Below are positions 7,855 to 17,192 of a DNA stretch of 64,000 nucleotides, piece after piece. A program made the translations under genes and the position numbers. The notes beneath the pieces are model-generated. The model saw nothing but the letters and a program-made list of their open reading frames with translations, was not told the origin of the DNA and did not search any database. This DNA is from an uncultured Clostridia bacterium (GTDB lineage Bacteria; Bacillota; Clostridia; TANB77; CAG-508): positions 1-64,000 of the forward strand of contig CALXVT010000007.1 of NCBI GenBank assembly GCA_944392175.1, written 5' to 3'. Each line of letters opens with the position of its first letter. Within the stretch, counting starts at the first letter, position 1.

Positions 7855-9435
7855 ATGAAGGGCTTTATAGAATGGTTTAAACCAAATGCAAGAATAAAAA
7901 GATGGGTAATTTTAATATTAATAGGTATAGTACTTACATGTTATGGAATGTCAGAAATAATAGTTATGGAAGAATTAGAACCTATTCAATTATTATTAAT
8001 AATAATTTCATTTATAGTTGGTTTCCTTTTTATTGTAACAGGAATAGTTTTTATGCAAAAAAGAACAATGGAAATGTTAATAGAATCAACAGATAACAGA
8101 GTTCAAAAAAATAAGAAAAATATAAATATAAATTCTTTAATCTTTAATAAGAAAATATATGCAGAAGGACCTAAAATAGTAATTATTGGTGGAGGAACAG
8201 GATTAGAAACAGTCGCAAGAGGATTAAAAAAATATACTGATAATATTACAGCAATAGTAACTGTTTCGGCATATGGAAAATTACCAACTACATCTAGACA
8301 AATGTTAAAAACAATGCCAATAGACGATATTAAAAACACTATAGTAGCGTTATCAAATAATGAAGAGGTAGCAAATAAATTATTAAATTATAAATTTGAA
8401 AGTGGAGAATTAAAAGACATAAATTATAGTGATTTAACTTTTTCTGCAATGCAAAATGTAACAAACGATTTTTCAGAAGCAATAAAAGAAGCAAACGAAA
8501 TATTTAATATAGTTGGAAGAATATTACCAGTAACAAATGATGAAATGACTATTTGTGCAGAACTTGAAAATGGAATGGTAGTGGAAGAAAAAGACAAAAT
8601 ACCAGAAATTGTTTTTGACAAAATTACAAAAATTAATAGAGTTTTTATAAAACCTACAAATTGCAGAGCAACAAATGATGTAATAGAAGCAATAAAAGAG
8701 GCAGATTGTATTGTAATTAGCCCAGGAAGCTTGTATACAAATGTGATACCAAATTTATTAGTTGGTGGAGTATATAAAGCTATAAAAGATTCAAGAGCAA
8801 TAAAAGTATATGTTAGCAATATAATGACAGAACCAGGTCAAACAGATGATTATTCATTATCAGACCATATTAAAGCAATAATAGATCATACTGGTAAAGA
8901 TATAATAGATTATTGTATATATGATACAGGAGAAGTTACTCCAGAATATATTAAAAAATATAATATGCAAGGTTCAGAATTAGTTCAAATAGATATCCAA
9001 AAAGCTAAAAATTTAGGAATTAAATTATTACAAAGGGATTTAGCATGTGTTGAAGATGGTTATATTAGGCATAATTCTGATTTGGTTGCAAGAGCAATTA
9101 CAGAGCTTGTATGTGATGATTTAAAATACAGAGATAAACAAATGGATCCACAATACATGTTATTAAAATCTAAATTAGAATATGAAAAACAATTTAATAA
9201 AATAAAAAATAAACCAAAAAAGAAAAAAGTTCAAAAAAATAAAAAAGAAAGAAAAAGCAAATTTTTAAATAGATATGGAAAAAGAATAGAGTCAATTAGA
9301 AATACTGATAATATAAAAAGAATGAATAGGGAAAAGATACGTCAAGAAGAAAAACAAAAAATAGATGAACAAGCAGATTTTATAGAAAATGTTTTAGAGA
9401 AAATACAAAGGGACAAAGAAAAAAATAATAAATAA
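7855..9435 (+). CDS. yvcK: YvcK/CofD-family gluconeogenesis factor, divergent, membrane-anchored
   Basis: YvcK proteins bind UDP-sugars and help balance carbon flow and cell-wall synthesis. I start at ATG 7855 (526 residues), since AAAGGA precedes it; a TTG at 7834 has no ribosome site. Seen: two N-terminal membrane helices (about 14-70), the Rossmann GGGTGLE loop, ITAIVTV, SPGSLYTNVIPNLLVGG, SDHIKAIIDH and IRHNSD, all family landmarks. Odd: the signature after ITAIVTV, normally DDGGSSGRLR, reads SAYGKLPTTSRQ, and the usual G-D-[IV]-R-N reads DDIKN. A Lys/Glu-rich coiled tail of ~90 residues follows. Probably a YvcK descendant with altered ligand binding. Confidence 0.85.
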   Translation: MKGFIEWFKPNARIKRWVILILIGIVLTCYGMSEIIVMEELEPIQLLLIIISFIVGFLFIVTGIVFMQKRTMEMLIESTDNRVQKNKKNININSLIFNKKIYAEGPKIVIIGGGTGLETVARGLKKYTDNITAIVTVSAYGKLPTTSRQMLKTMPIDDIKNTIVALSNNEEVANKLLNYKFESGELKDINYSDLTFSAMQNVTNDFSEAIKEANEIFNIVGRILPVTNDEMTICAELENGMVVEEKDKIPEIVFDKITKINRVFIKPTNCRATNDVIEAIKEADCIVISPGSLYTNVIPNLLVGGVYKAIKDSRAIKVYVSNIMTEPGQTDDYSLSDHIKAIIDHTGKDIIDYCIYDTGEVTPEYIKKYNMQGSELVQIDIQKAKNLGIKLLQRDLACVEDGYIRHNSDLVARAITELVCDDLKYRDKQMDPQYMLLKSKLEYEKQFNKIKNKPKKKKVQKNKKERKSKFLNRYGKRIESIRNTDNIKRMNREKIRQEEKQKIDEQADFIENVLEKIQRDKEKNNK

Positions 9436-9459
9436 TTTATTTAAGGTGGAGGTATACGA

Positions 9460-11496
9460 ATGAAAATATTAGTAAATAAAGGAGAGTTTAAAGATTTAGT
9501 TCAAAGAGAATGGGTAATATCAAATGGAATAGGAGGATTTGCTTCATCAACAGTAACAGGTGCAAATACTAGAAAATATCATGGATTGTTAGTTGCAGCA
9601 TTAACTCCACCAGCAAGAAGATATTTGGTATTATCAAAAGTAGATGAAAGTATAGAAATTAATGGAAAGAAATATCCGTTATATACTAATATTTGTGATA
9701 ATTATATTTCTGATGGATATAAGAGAATTGAAAGTTTTGAAAAAAAATTTGTACCTAAATATACATATAAAATAGAAAATACGAAAATAGAAAAAACTAT
9801 ATGTATGCAATATGGAAAAAATACTGTAACTGTTTTATATAGTGTAAAGAACGGAAACTATAATTCAAAACTTACATTAGCACCAATTATAAATTTTAGA
9901 GATTTCCACCAAGTAAATAAAGATATTAATTTTAATTTAAAAGAGAATATTAATAATACAAAAGTAAAGATGATAATTAAAAATGAAAGTAAATTTCCTT
10001 TTTATATGAAATGTTCAGAAGGAAATTATATAGAGCATAAAGAAGATATTTTCCGTAATATGTTTTATTTAGAGGAAGAAAAAAGAGGATTTGATCCAAT
10101 AGAAAATCATATTATACCAGGAAGATATGAAATAGATTTAAATCCGAATGAAGAAAAAGAGATAAGTTTTGTATTTTCTTTAGAAGAAAATATTGATGAG
10201 ATTAATGCAAAAGATGTAATAAAAGATGAAGAAAAAAGATTGAAAAAAATTATAAAAAATTCAAAGCTAGTAAAAAAAGGTGATGAAGATGCAGAGCTTT
10301 TAGAAGATTTTGTAATTACAGCAGATTCATTTTTAGCATATAGACCATCTTTTGGATTACACACAATAATAGCAGGATATCCTTGGTTTTTAGATTGGGG
10401 AAGAGATAGCTTAATTGCATTTGAAGGTCTTTTATTAAAAACAAGAAGATTTGATATTGCAAAAGAAGTATTATTAACATTTACTAAAGATATAAAATAT
10501 GGATTAGTTCCAAATGGATATTCTGGATATGATAATAGACCACTTTATAATAGTGTGGATGCATCACTTTTATTATTTGAAGAAATCAAAAAATATATAA
10601 ATTATACTAAAGATTATAAATTTATAAAAGATAATTTTTATAAATGGTTAAAGAAAATAATCGAAGCATATAAAACAGGAATAGATGTAGATAATAATAA
10701 TATTTATATGGAAAGAGATGGACTAATTCATTCTGGAACTCCAAATACTCAAAATACATGGATGGATGTAAAAATAAATGATTTTGCAGTAACTCCAAGA
10801 AATGGAAAAGCTGTAGAAATAAATAGTATGTGGTATAATGCATTAAAAATAATGGAGGAATTATCTGCAAAATTTGAAACAGATGAAATATCAAAATCAT
10901 ATGGTGATTTAGCAGAAAAAGTAAAAAGAGCATTTAATAAGAAATTCTATAATGCAAAGAAAAAATGTTTATATGATGTTTTAGACGATGATAAAGTAAG
11001 ACCAAATCAATTATTTAGTTTAGCATTAAGTTATCCAGTTTTAAATGCATCAGGAAAAGCTGCTAAAGAAATGTTAAAAACTGTAACAGATGAATTATAT
11101 ACAAGACATGGTTTACGTACATTATCTAAAAAAGATAAACAATATGTTGCAACATATGAAGGAGATTCTTTTAGAAGAGATATGAGTTATCATCAAGGAA
11201 TAACTTGGCCATGGTTATTTGGAATATATAATGATGCATTTAAAGTCATTATAGAAAATACAAAAGGTGTAAAGACAAAAGCTGAATTGCAAAAAGAATA
11301 TGATCAATTTATAAAGAATTTAAAATCTACAACTAAAACAATGATGTATAAAGAAGGTTGTGTTCAAAGTATTTCTGAATTATATGACTCAAAACCACCA
11401 TATTTGCCAAAAGGAACATTTTCACAAGCATGGAGTATGGCAGAAATATTTAGAATTTTATTAGATTATAAAGAACAAGAAGAGGTAAACAAATGA
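9460..11496 (+). CDS. Glycogen debranching enzyme (amylo-alpha-1,6-glucosidase, GH133 type)
   Basis: Removes alpha-1,6 branch points from glycogen or limit dextrin. The 678 residues fall into an N-terminal beta domain (about 1-270; REWVISNGIGGFASSTVTGANTRKYHGLLVA split across it is the family's opening) and a C-terminal (alpha/alpha)6 barrel (about 290-670) with GYPWFLDWGRDSLIAFEGLL, NTWMDVK and YHQGITWPWLFG. Acidic residues in the DWGRDS and TWMD segments are the likely catalytic region (family knowledge). AGGTGGAGG precedes the ATG. It follows yvcK by 24 bases and overlaps ruvC by four, so it is embedded in an otherwise housekeeping operon; its functional partners are at 17-25 kb. Confidence 0.93.
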   Translation: MKILVNKGEFKDLVQREWVISNGIGGFASSTVTGANTRKYHGLLVAALTPPARRYLVLSKVDESIEINGKKYPLYTNICDNYISDGYKRIESFEKKFVPKYTYKIENTKIEKTICMQYGKNTVTVLYSVKNGNYNSKLTLAPIINFRDFHQVNKDINFNLKENINNTKVKMIIKNESKFPFYMKCSEGNYIEHKEDIFRNMFYLEEEKRGFDPIENHIIPGRYEIDLNPNEEKEISFVFSLEENIDEINAKDVIKDEEKRLKKIIKNSKLVKKGDEDAELLEDFVITADSFLAYRPSFGLHTIIAGYPWFLDWGRDSLIAFEGLLLKTRRFDIAKEVLLTFTKDIKYGLVPNGYSGYDNRPLYNSVDASLLLFEEIKKYINYTKDYKFIKDNFYKWLKKIIEAYKTGIDVDNNNIYMERDGLIHSGTPNTQNTWMDVKINDFAVTPRNGKAVEINSMWYNALKIMEELSAKFETDEISKSYGDLAEKVKRAFNKKFYNAKKKCLYDVLDDDKVRPNQLFSLALSYPVLNASGKAAKEMLKTVTDELYTRHGLRTLSKKDKQYVATYEGDSFRRDMSYHQGITWPWLFGIYNDAFKVIIENTKGVKTKAELQKEYDQFIKNLKSTTKTMMYKEGCVQSISELYDSKPPYLPKGTFSQAWSMAEIFRILLDYKEQEEVNK

Positions 11497-11984
11497 GAAT
11501 ACTAGGAATAGATCCTGGTTTTGCAATAACAGGATATAGCATAATAGATTATATAGGAAATAAATTTAAATTAGAAACATCTGGGGCGATACTTACAGAA
11601 GCTGGAGTATCGTTCCCACTAAGACTAGAAAAAATATATACAGAATTAAATGATATAATAAATACATATAAGCCTGATGCAATGTCTATAGAAGAATTGT
11701 TTTTTAACAATAATGCCAAAACTGCTATAAATGTTGCACAAGCAAGAGGTGTAATATTAATTACAGCAAGAATAAATAAATTAGATATATATGAATATAC
11801 ACCACTTCAAATTAAACAAGCAGTAACTGGATATGGTAGAGCAGATAAGATTCAAGTACAAAGAATGGTGAAGATGATTTTAAATGCTGAAAAACTACCA
11901 AAATTAGATGATATAACAGATAGTATGGCAATAGCAATTTGTCATGCACATTCATCAAAATTTTCATCACAATTTAAATTATAA
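11493..11984 (+). CDS. ruvC: Holliday junction endodeoxyribonuclease RuvC
   Basis: Resolves Holliday junctions in recombination, working with RuvAB. The 163 residues are a typical length. RNase-H-fold catalytic acids are visible: D7 (ILGIDPG), E67 (SIEELFFNNN), and the C-terminal DDITDS cluster at 139-144 followed by H151. The ATG overlaps the debranching enzyme stop (ATGA), indicating translational coupling. ruvA and ruvB are not next to it; the gene is followed by holA instead. Confidence 0.96.
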   Translation: MRILGIDPGFAITGYSIIDYIGNKFKLETSGAILTEAGVSFPLRLEKIYTELNDIINTYKPDAMSIEELFFNNNAKTAINVAQARGVILITARINKLDIYEYTPLQIKQAVTGYGRADKIQVQRMVKMILNAEKLPKLDDITDSMAIAICHAHSSKFSSQFKL

Positions 11985-11995
11985 AGAAGGATTTT

Positions 11996-13018
11996 ATGTT
12001 AGTAGAAGAATTAGAAAAAAGTTTGAATACACAAGAATTAAATAGTATATATGTTTTTTATGGGGAAGAAAAGTTTTTACTAGAATCCGTGGTAAAAAAA
12101 ATAAAAAAGAAGTTTGGAGAATGTATAAATGGAATTAATTATATAAATATTGATGAAACAAATATTGGAGAATTAATATCTGATATACAGACTCCTGCAT
12201 TTGGTTATCCTAAAAAACTAATTATTGTAAAAAATTCTGAAATATTAAAAAAAGAAGGAAAAAGAAAAAATCCAGAACTTGCTAAAATAAAGACAAATTT
12301 AGCAGAATATATAGAGGAAAATATTGATATAATAAAAGAAAGTACAATAATAGTTTTTATAGAAGAAAATGTAGAAAAACTAAAATTATATAAAACTTTA
12401 GAAAAATATGGGATTGTATGTGAATTTGCTTTTCAAAAACCAATACAAATAATTAAAAGATTAAAATCTATATGTAATGCATATAAAGTAAATGTCACAG
12501 AAACAAATTTGCAATATTTAATTGAACAATGTGGTCAGAATATGCAAAATTTGATTAATGAAATAAGAAAGCTAATTGAATACGCAGGAGAAAATGGAAC
12601 TATTCAAAAACATGACATTGATCTATTGTGTACGAAACAGACACAAGCAGTTATATTTAATTTAACAGATTATTTAGGTAAAAAACAAATAGGAAAAGCT
12701 TTAGAAGAACTTAATAATTTAATCTTTAATAAAGAACCAATCCAAAAAATATTAATTACATTATATAATCATTTTAAAAAATTATACTTTACAAAAATCG
12801 CAGAAAAGTATAAGCTAGATATAGCAAAAAGTTTAAATTTAAAACCAAATCAATTATTTTTAGTAAATAAATATAAAATGCAAGCAAAAAGCTTTACAGA
12901 ACAAGAAATTTTTAATATAGTAAAAGAACTAATAGACTTAGACTATAATTATAAAATAGGAAATATAGATATTAATATAGGATTAGAATCAATATTATGT
13001 AAAAATTGTTCTAAATAA
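11996..13018 (+). CDS. holA: DNA polymerase III delta subunit
   Basis: The clamp-loader subunit that opens the sliding clamp. The 340 residues match HolA/YqeN. Seen: N-terminal YVFYGEEKFLLE (the degenerate nucleotide-fold start typical of delta), D-I-Q-T-P-A-F-G-Y-P-K-K-L-I followed by V, the central GQNMQNLINEIRKL, and a C-terminal helical domain with DYLGKKQIGKALEELNNL and LYNHFKKLY. No Walker A, as expected for delta. It starts 11 bases after ruvC; AAGGA precedes the ATG. Normally followed by rpsT in Firmicutes; here a small unknown gene follows. Confidence 0.92.
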   Translation: MLVEELEKSLNTQELNSIYVFYGEEKFLLESVVKKIKKKFGECINGINYINIDETNIGELISDIQTPAFGYPKKLIIVKNSEILKKEGKRKNPELAKIKTNLAEYIEENIDIIKESTIIVFIEENVEKLKLYKTLEKYGIVCEFAFQKPIQIIKRLKSICNAYKVNVTETNLQYLIEQCGQNMQNLINEIRKLIEYAGENGTIQKHDIDLLCTKQTQAVIFNLTDYLGKKQIGKALEELNNLIFNKEPIQKILITLYNHFKKLYFTKIAEKYKLDIAKSLNLKPNQLFLVNKYKMQAKSFTEQEIFNIVKELIDLDYNYKIGNIDINIGLESILCKNCSK

Positions 13019-13029
13019 AAGGGGAAAAA

Positions 13030-13212
13030 ATGGAAGAAAAGGATTTAATTTTAAAAGAAATAGAAAATGAAGCTAAAAATGAATTAAAAGGTAAAATTAA
13101 CGAAACTGCTGTAGGATACATAAAAGTATTAAATAAGAAAATAGAGGAGAAAGCAAAAGAAAAGGGAATTGATTTTGAAATTAAAGAAAAAGAAGGAAAA
13201 CAAATAGACTAA
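13030..13212 (+). CDS. Small charged protein of unknown function
   Basis: A 60-residue protein, highly charged and predicted helical (KEIENEAKNELKGKINETA, then KKIEEKAKEKG), with no Cys, Trp or membrane segment. GGGGAAAA precedes the ATG and it sits tightly between holA (11 bases) and the metallopeptidase-like gene (13 bases), so it is likely a real operon member. It resembles no family I know. It may belong functionally with the two genes after it. Confidence 0.55.
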   Translation: MEEKDLILKEIENEAKNELKGKINETAVGYIKVLNKKIEEKAKEKGIDFEIKEKEGKQID

Positions 13213-13225
13213 GGGGAAGAGTGAA

Positions 13226-14752
13226 ATGTTGGAAAAAGAAAATACTGAAGAAAATGTAAAAGTGAACGAAGAATTAAATACAAAAAAAGAAGTACAAAAT
13301 AGTGAAGTTGTAAAAACTGAAGAATCACAAAAAGAAGTTAATATAGATTGTTTGATTAATGAAAATGATAATGAGATGAAATTAAAGTTTTTACAATATT
13401 TCCCAGATAAAGAAACAAGAGAACGAATAATTAATAGTTTGGAACACAAAATAGCTCCAGAACTATATAGGCTTGTTAATCTTGCCCAAAAAATGATAAG
13501 AGAATTCATAAAAGAAGTATATAAAGATATAGCAGTAGAAAAACAAGAAAGTATCAATATTGTATTTAATACTACTAATATAAAATATGCTAATTTTAAA
13601 AAAGCTTATAATATAGATATTGATTATAAGAAAAGGAATTTATTAATATCAGAAAAGAGAAAATTCCAACAAAATAAAGTATTAGGATATATAATTCATG
13701 GATATGCACATTTGTTTTCAAATATAAAATATACAAAAAATAATAATTCTATTATAGAAGAAGGAAATGCTGATATATTTACAGATCTTGTAATAAATAC
13801 TTATATAGAAAAACATCCCCATGAAAATTTAGGATTTCATATAGAAATGCCATATAGTATAGAATCTGCGTATATAGATGAAAATAGTATAGAAAGAACA
13901 AGACTATATGCATTAAGTAAATTGAAAATAGATAAAAAGATGTTACTTGAATATTTCTTAGGAGATAAAGAAAAATTTATTAAAGCGGTAGAAGGAGAAA
14001 ATGCAACAGAAACAGACATAAATAATTTTAACCTTAAAGAATTTTACAATAAAAATAAATTTGCTTTTGAAGATATTGATGAAAAGAGTATATATTATTT
14101 AAAAAATTATATATTACCATTATATAAATTACAAAATTTAGTTGCGGACATTGACATATTAAAAGAAGGAAATAATCCAACAGAAGTAGTGGAGAAATAT
14201 TTTAAAGGTGAAAAAATAGATAAAATGGATCCTGAAAAATTAGAGCAAATTATTCGATTAATTAAACAAATTAATATAAATAATGATAAGATATTTTTAC
14301 CACTAAATCAATTTCTTTTTGAGGAATTTAATAAACTAACTGATATGGAAAAAAAGATGTCATGTGAAGTAATAATAGAAAATACTTTAATTATGCTAAA
14401 ATATAAAGAAGTTTCTATATATTGTGAAAAATTGATAACAGAAATAATTCAATATTTAATAAATGATTTAGAAAGAGGAATAAAATTAAATAAAAATAAT
14501 AAAATTCTACAGAGAATTGAAGAATTAGATGACACATTCGGAATGGAAAATGAAGATGCAGAAGAGAACATAAAAGATTTATTATCTTATTTAAGAGCAA
14601 AGATTGAGATAGCTTCAAATGGTCATATTACTGCAGAAATATTCTTTAAGAGATTACAATCAACAGTAAAAAACAGTTTAAATATTGAAAGAAATGAAGA
14701 ACTTGCTGGATATCAAACTATTAGAGAAGAATTAAAAGGAATTACTAAATAA
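13226..14752 (+). CDS. Metallopeptidase-like protein with degenerate active site (HGYAH)
   Basis: A 508-residue paralogue of the N-terminal part of the protein at 51753-54773. Shared landmarks: an I-I-H-x-x-x-H helix, an EEGxAD segment about 20 residues later, and [EY]Y.[FL]GDKEKFI..AV. In a zincin the first motif is HExxH; here it is HGYAH at 158-162, so both His remain but the catalytic Glu is Gly. EEGNAD (178-183) keeps the acidic third-ligand region. Residues 1-40 are Glu/Lys-rich and look disordered; the C-terminal 250 are helical. Probably a pseudo-peptidase with a binding role (inference). It lies between a small charged protein and the 145-residue protein at 14772, likely one operon. 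Confidence 0.7.
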   Translation: MLEKENTEENVKVNEELNTKKEVQNSEVVKTEESQKEVNIDCLINENDNEMKLKFLQYFPDKETRERIINSLEHKIAPELYRLVNLAQKMIREFIKEVYKDIAVEKQESINIVFNTTNIKYANFKKAYNIDIDYKKRNLLISEKRKFQQNKVLGYIIHGYAHLFSNIKYTKNNNSIIEEGNADIFTDLVINTYIEKHPHENLGFHIEMPYSIESAYIDENSIERTRLYALSKLKIDKKMLLEYFLGDKEKFIKAVEGENATETDINNFNLKEFYNKNKFAFEDIDEKSIYYLKNYILPLYKLQNLVADIDILKEGNNPTEVVEKYFKGEKIDKMDPEKLEQIIRLIKQININNDKIFLPLNQFLFEEFNKLTDMEKKMSCEVIIENTLIMLKYKEVSIYCEKLITEIIQYLINDLERGIKLNKNNKILQRIEELDDTFGMENEDAEENIKDLLSYLRAKIEIASNGHITAEIFFKRLQSTVKNSLNIERNEELAGYQTIREELKGITK

Positions 14753-14771
14753 AAAAAGAGAGGGATAAAAA

Positions 14772-15209
14772 ATGGAAAATGAATTAACAAAAGCATATGC
14801 AGAAGTATACGAGATATTAAAATATATACCATTGGAGCAATATAATAAAATACCAAAAGAAGTTATCAATGTATTTAAAAATAGAAGAGATAAAACATAT
14901 AAGGTAAGAATTAATCCTGCACTACCATTAGAAAGTCAGAATTTACAAAGAAAAACATTAATATTATTATCTGTTTTAAATTTAGACTATTGGTGCGGTG
15001 AAGAAGAAAGAGAAGAAATCCTAAATATATATTGGCAAAATGAAAAAAATAGAAAAAATGAAAATAGACAAGATGAATATATTGTTTTAGGTAATGGAAA
15101 TAATGCTGTTGCAGCAAGTGATATTGGAACAGATTTAGTAGTTTATAGAGAAGCTTCTATTTTAGAAAAAATTTTAGTAAAAATAAAACATATATTTAAA
15201 AGAAAATAA
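14772..15209 (+). CDS. Small protein of the family also found at 3591-4004
   Basis: Function unknown. The 145-residue protein shares with the amidoligase-linked 3591-4004 product an N-terminal helix E-V-x-E-I-LKY, NKIPKEVIN, RINPALPL, a helix with LDYWCGEEEREE, and a basic hydrophobic C-terminal helix (IKHIFKRK). A variable middle (about 95-120, NGNNAVAASD) separates the two ends. AGAGAGGG precedes the ATG. It follows the degenerate metallopeptidase-like gene by 19 bases. Finding the same small family beside a ligase in one operon and a peptidase-like protein in another suggests a common partner role (inference). Confidence 0.75.
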   Translation: MENELTKAYAEVYEILKYIPLEQYNKIPKEVINVFKNRRDKTYKVRINPALPLESQNLQRKTLILLSVLNLDYWCGEEEREEILNIYWQNEKNRKNENRQDEYIVLGNGNNAVAASDIGTDLVVYREASILEKILVKIKHIFKRK

Positions 15210-15215
15210 TAGTAT

Positions 15216-15266
15216 AAAATAACCTTTTTTTCTAAAAATAATATAAGAAAGGAAGGTTATTTTTTT
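15216..15266 (+). terminator. Terminator whose 3' arm contains the gpr ribosome binding site
   Basis: AAAATAACCTTTTTTTCT (15216-15233) pairs with the arm at 15246-15263 through two G-U pairs, and a T-run follows. GGAAGG inside the 3' arm is the gpr Shine-Dalgarno; the gpr ATG comes right after the T-run. A read-through transcript would hide the site, whereas a promoter starting inside the hairpin would expose it (inference). Confidence 0.75.
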
Positions 15267-16208
15267 ATGAGTGAATATAATTTTAGAACAGATTTAGCAG
15301 ATGAAAGAAATGAATTATATAAAAAGGCAAATAAAATTGAAGATAAAATAGATGGAGTAGAAGCAATAGAAGAAAAAATAAATAATAATATAAAATTAAC
15401 TAGAGTAAAAATACTTGACGAAAAAGGAGAACAGGCATTAGGAAAAAGAATGGGGACATATATAACAATAGATTTAAAAAATATGAAATATATGGGAAAT
15501 GACGAAATTCAATCAGCAAGCGAAGTATTAAGCAAAGAACTAAAAGCTATGATTTCAGAGCATATAAAACCAGAAGAAGAAATATTAGTTGTTGGATTAG
15601 GAAATATATATGTAACTCCAGATGCACTAGGACCAAAAGTAATAAATGAAATAGATATTACAAGACATCTTTTAAAATATGTGCCTCAGTATTTAGATAA
15701 AAATACAAGACCGGTAAGTGCCATATCTCCAGGAGTTCTAGGAACAACAGGAATAGAAACAGCAGAAATATTAAAAGGGATTGTGGAAAATGTAAAACCT
15801 AAACTTATGATAGTAATAGATAGTTTGGCATCAAGAAGTATGGAAAGAATTAGCAGTACAATACAATTAGCTGATACAGGAATTGTACCAGGTGCAGGTG
15901 TTGATAATGCAAGAAAAGAATTAACTATAGATACTTTGGGAATACCTGTAATTGCAATAGGTATTCCAACAGTTGTTGAAACTGCTGTGGTAGTTAATGA
16001 TTGTCTGGATGTTTTCATAGAAAAATTGCAAGAAGAGGCAAAATCAAATGAATATTTAAATAAATTAAAAGAAGAGGATAATTATGAAGAAATAAAAGAA
16101 GCATTAATTCCAAAGGATTTCAATTTTATAGTAACACCTAAAGAGATAGATGATTTAATAGAAAATATGAAAGATGTAGTGGCAAGAGGGATAAATTTGA
16201 GTTTATAG
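15267..16208 (+). CDS. gpr: Germination protease GPR (spore endopeptidase)
   Basis: Aspartate-type protease that degrades small acid-soluble spore proteins when the spore germinates, freeing DNA and amino acids. The 313 residues match the clostridial length. Seen: N-terminal FRTDLADER (propeptide region), VVGLGN, TPDALGPKV, ISPGVLGTTGIET, IVIDSLASRS, IQLADTGIVPGAGVDN and GIPVIAIGIPTVV, all family hallmarks. This is the strongest sign that the organism can form spores. Expression in the forespore is expected from the family; its ribosome site lies within the upstream terminator stem. It converges with ytxC. Confidence 0.95.
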   Translation: MSEYNFRTDLADERNELYKKANKIEDKIDGVEAIEEKINNNIKLTRVKILDEKGEQALGKRMGTYITIDLKNMKYMGNDEIQSASEVLSKELKAMISEHIKPEEEILVVGLGNIYVTPDALGPKVINEIDITRHLLKYVPQYLDKNTRPVSAISPGVLGTTGIETAEILKGIVENVKPKLMIVIDSLASRSMERISSTIQLADTGIVPGAGVDNARKELTIDTLGIPVIAIGIPTVVETAVVVNDCLDVFIEKLQEEAKSNEYLNKLKEEDNYEEIKEALIPKDFNFIVTPKEIDDLIENMKDVVARGINLSL

Positions 16209-16230
16209 GAAAAGCATATTTCTATTATAT

Positions 16231-16261
16231 TAAAAGCTGTAGCATAGTGCCACAGCTTTTA
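16231..16261. terminator. Bidirectional terminator between gpr and ytxC
   Basis: TAAAAGCTGT / ACAGCTTTTA, a 10-bp stem with an 11-base loop, between the convergent gpr and the minus-strand gene ending at 16268. Confidence 0.8.
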
Positions 16262-16267
16262 AATTCC

Positions 16268-17095
16268 TTAAAGAGGAATTCTGGGACCATCTCCAAATCC
16301 CTGTTTTGAGAATTCAACTCTATTTTCAAAAATACAAATTAAAGTTTTTATAAAGTCATCAGATTCTTTAAATAAATGTATTACAATTTTTTGAGGTAAT
16401 AAAGTAAGCAAAGTATTTAGAGAAATATCATTTTCTGAAAAAGATACATCAGAAATATAATTTAAATTATTTATATCATTCTTTAACGGTATATCATTAA
16501 AATTTTCATCTAATATTTTGGAATTCTTTTCTCTATAAATAAAATGTACAATATTTGTTGTACATGGCTTAGAATTTACATATGTTTTTAATAAATTAAT
16601 AAATTCTTTATACTCTCTATCAACTACAAATTCGTTAACAAAAGTATCTACAACATAATCTAAGATTTTCATATAATTAAAAAGTCTAAAATTAATAAAT
16701 CCTTTTAAAATTACAGATTTGTTTGAAGATATATATTTTATAAATGATATATAAATATGTTCTAAACGTACTTGATGTTCTATTGTAGAAGGATCGTTTA
16801 AATAATCTATACATTTTTTAAAAACAACTTCTTGTTCAATATCAGAAAAATAAAAGTAGTTGGTTTTTATAATTTTTTTTAAAAGATATGGCTCTTTGAA
16901 TTTTATGATTGCCTCTACAAATAGATTTGCTAATTCACTTATAAATGTATTTTCTGAATTACCTGTATAATGAAAAATAATATTAGTATAGATTTTGAAT
17001 TTTTTTACAGAAATATATGTGTTAGGATAGGCATAATTATTTAGTAGATAATTTATTATATCTTTATTGTTAGTCTTTAAAGCAAATGATTTCAT
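16268..17095 (-). CDS. ytxC: Sporulation protein YtxC family (probable)
   Basis: The 275-residue protein matches the YtxC pattern as I know it: a helical N-terminal half, then F-I-N-F-R-L followed by NYMKILDYVVDTFVNEFVVDREYKEFI, an LLKTYVNS segment, a short beta part (IVHFIYRE), a D-I-S-L-N-T-L-L-T-L-LPQKIVIH segment, and a closing FENRVEFS. Many YtxC proteins end with a Cys motif; this one ends GFGDGPRIPL without it. The molecular role of the family is unknown. It converges on gpr and is transcribed alone, with GGGAG upstream. Assignment is from family memory only, so moderate confidence. Confidence 0.65.
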   Translation of the reverse strand: MKSFALKTNNKDIINYLLNNYAYPNTYISVKKFKIYTNIIFHYTGNSENTFISELANLFVEAIIKFKEPYLLKKIIKTNYFYFSDIEQEVVFKKCIDYLNDPSTIEHQVRLEHIYISFIKYISSNKSVILKGFINFRLFNYMKILDYVVDTFVNEFVVDREYKEFINLLKTYVNSKPCTTNIVHFIYREKNSKILDENFNDIPLKNDINNLNYISDVSFSENDISLNTLLTLLPQKIVIHLFKESDDFIKTLICIFENRVEFSKQGFGDGPRIPL

Positions 17096-17192
17096 AATAA
17101 AAAAACTCCCTTCACATATATGTATTATCTACTAAATAATGTTTCATTATACATATAATATGAAGGAAGAAATATTTTGCAACTTGTATGGA

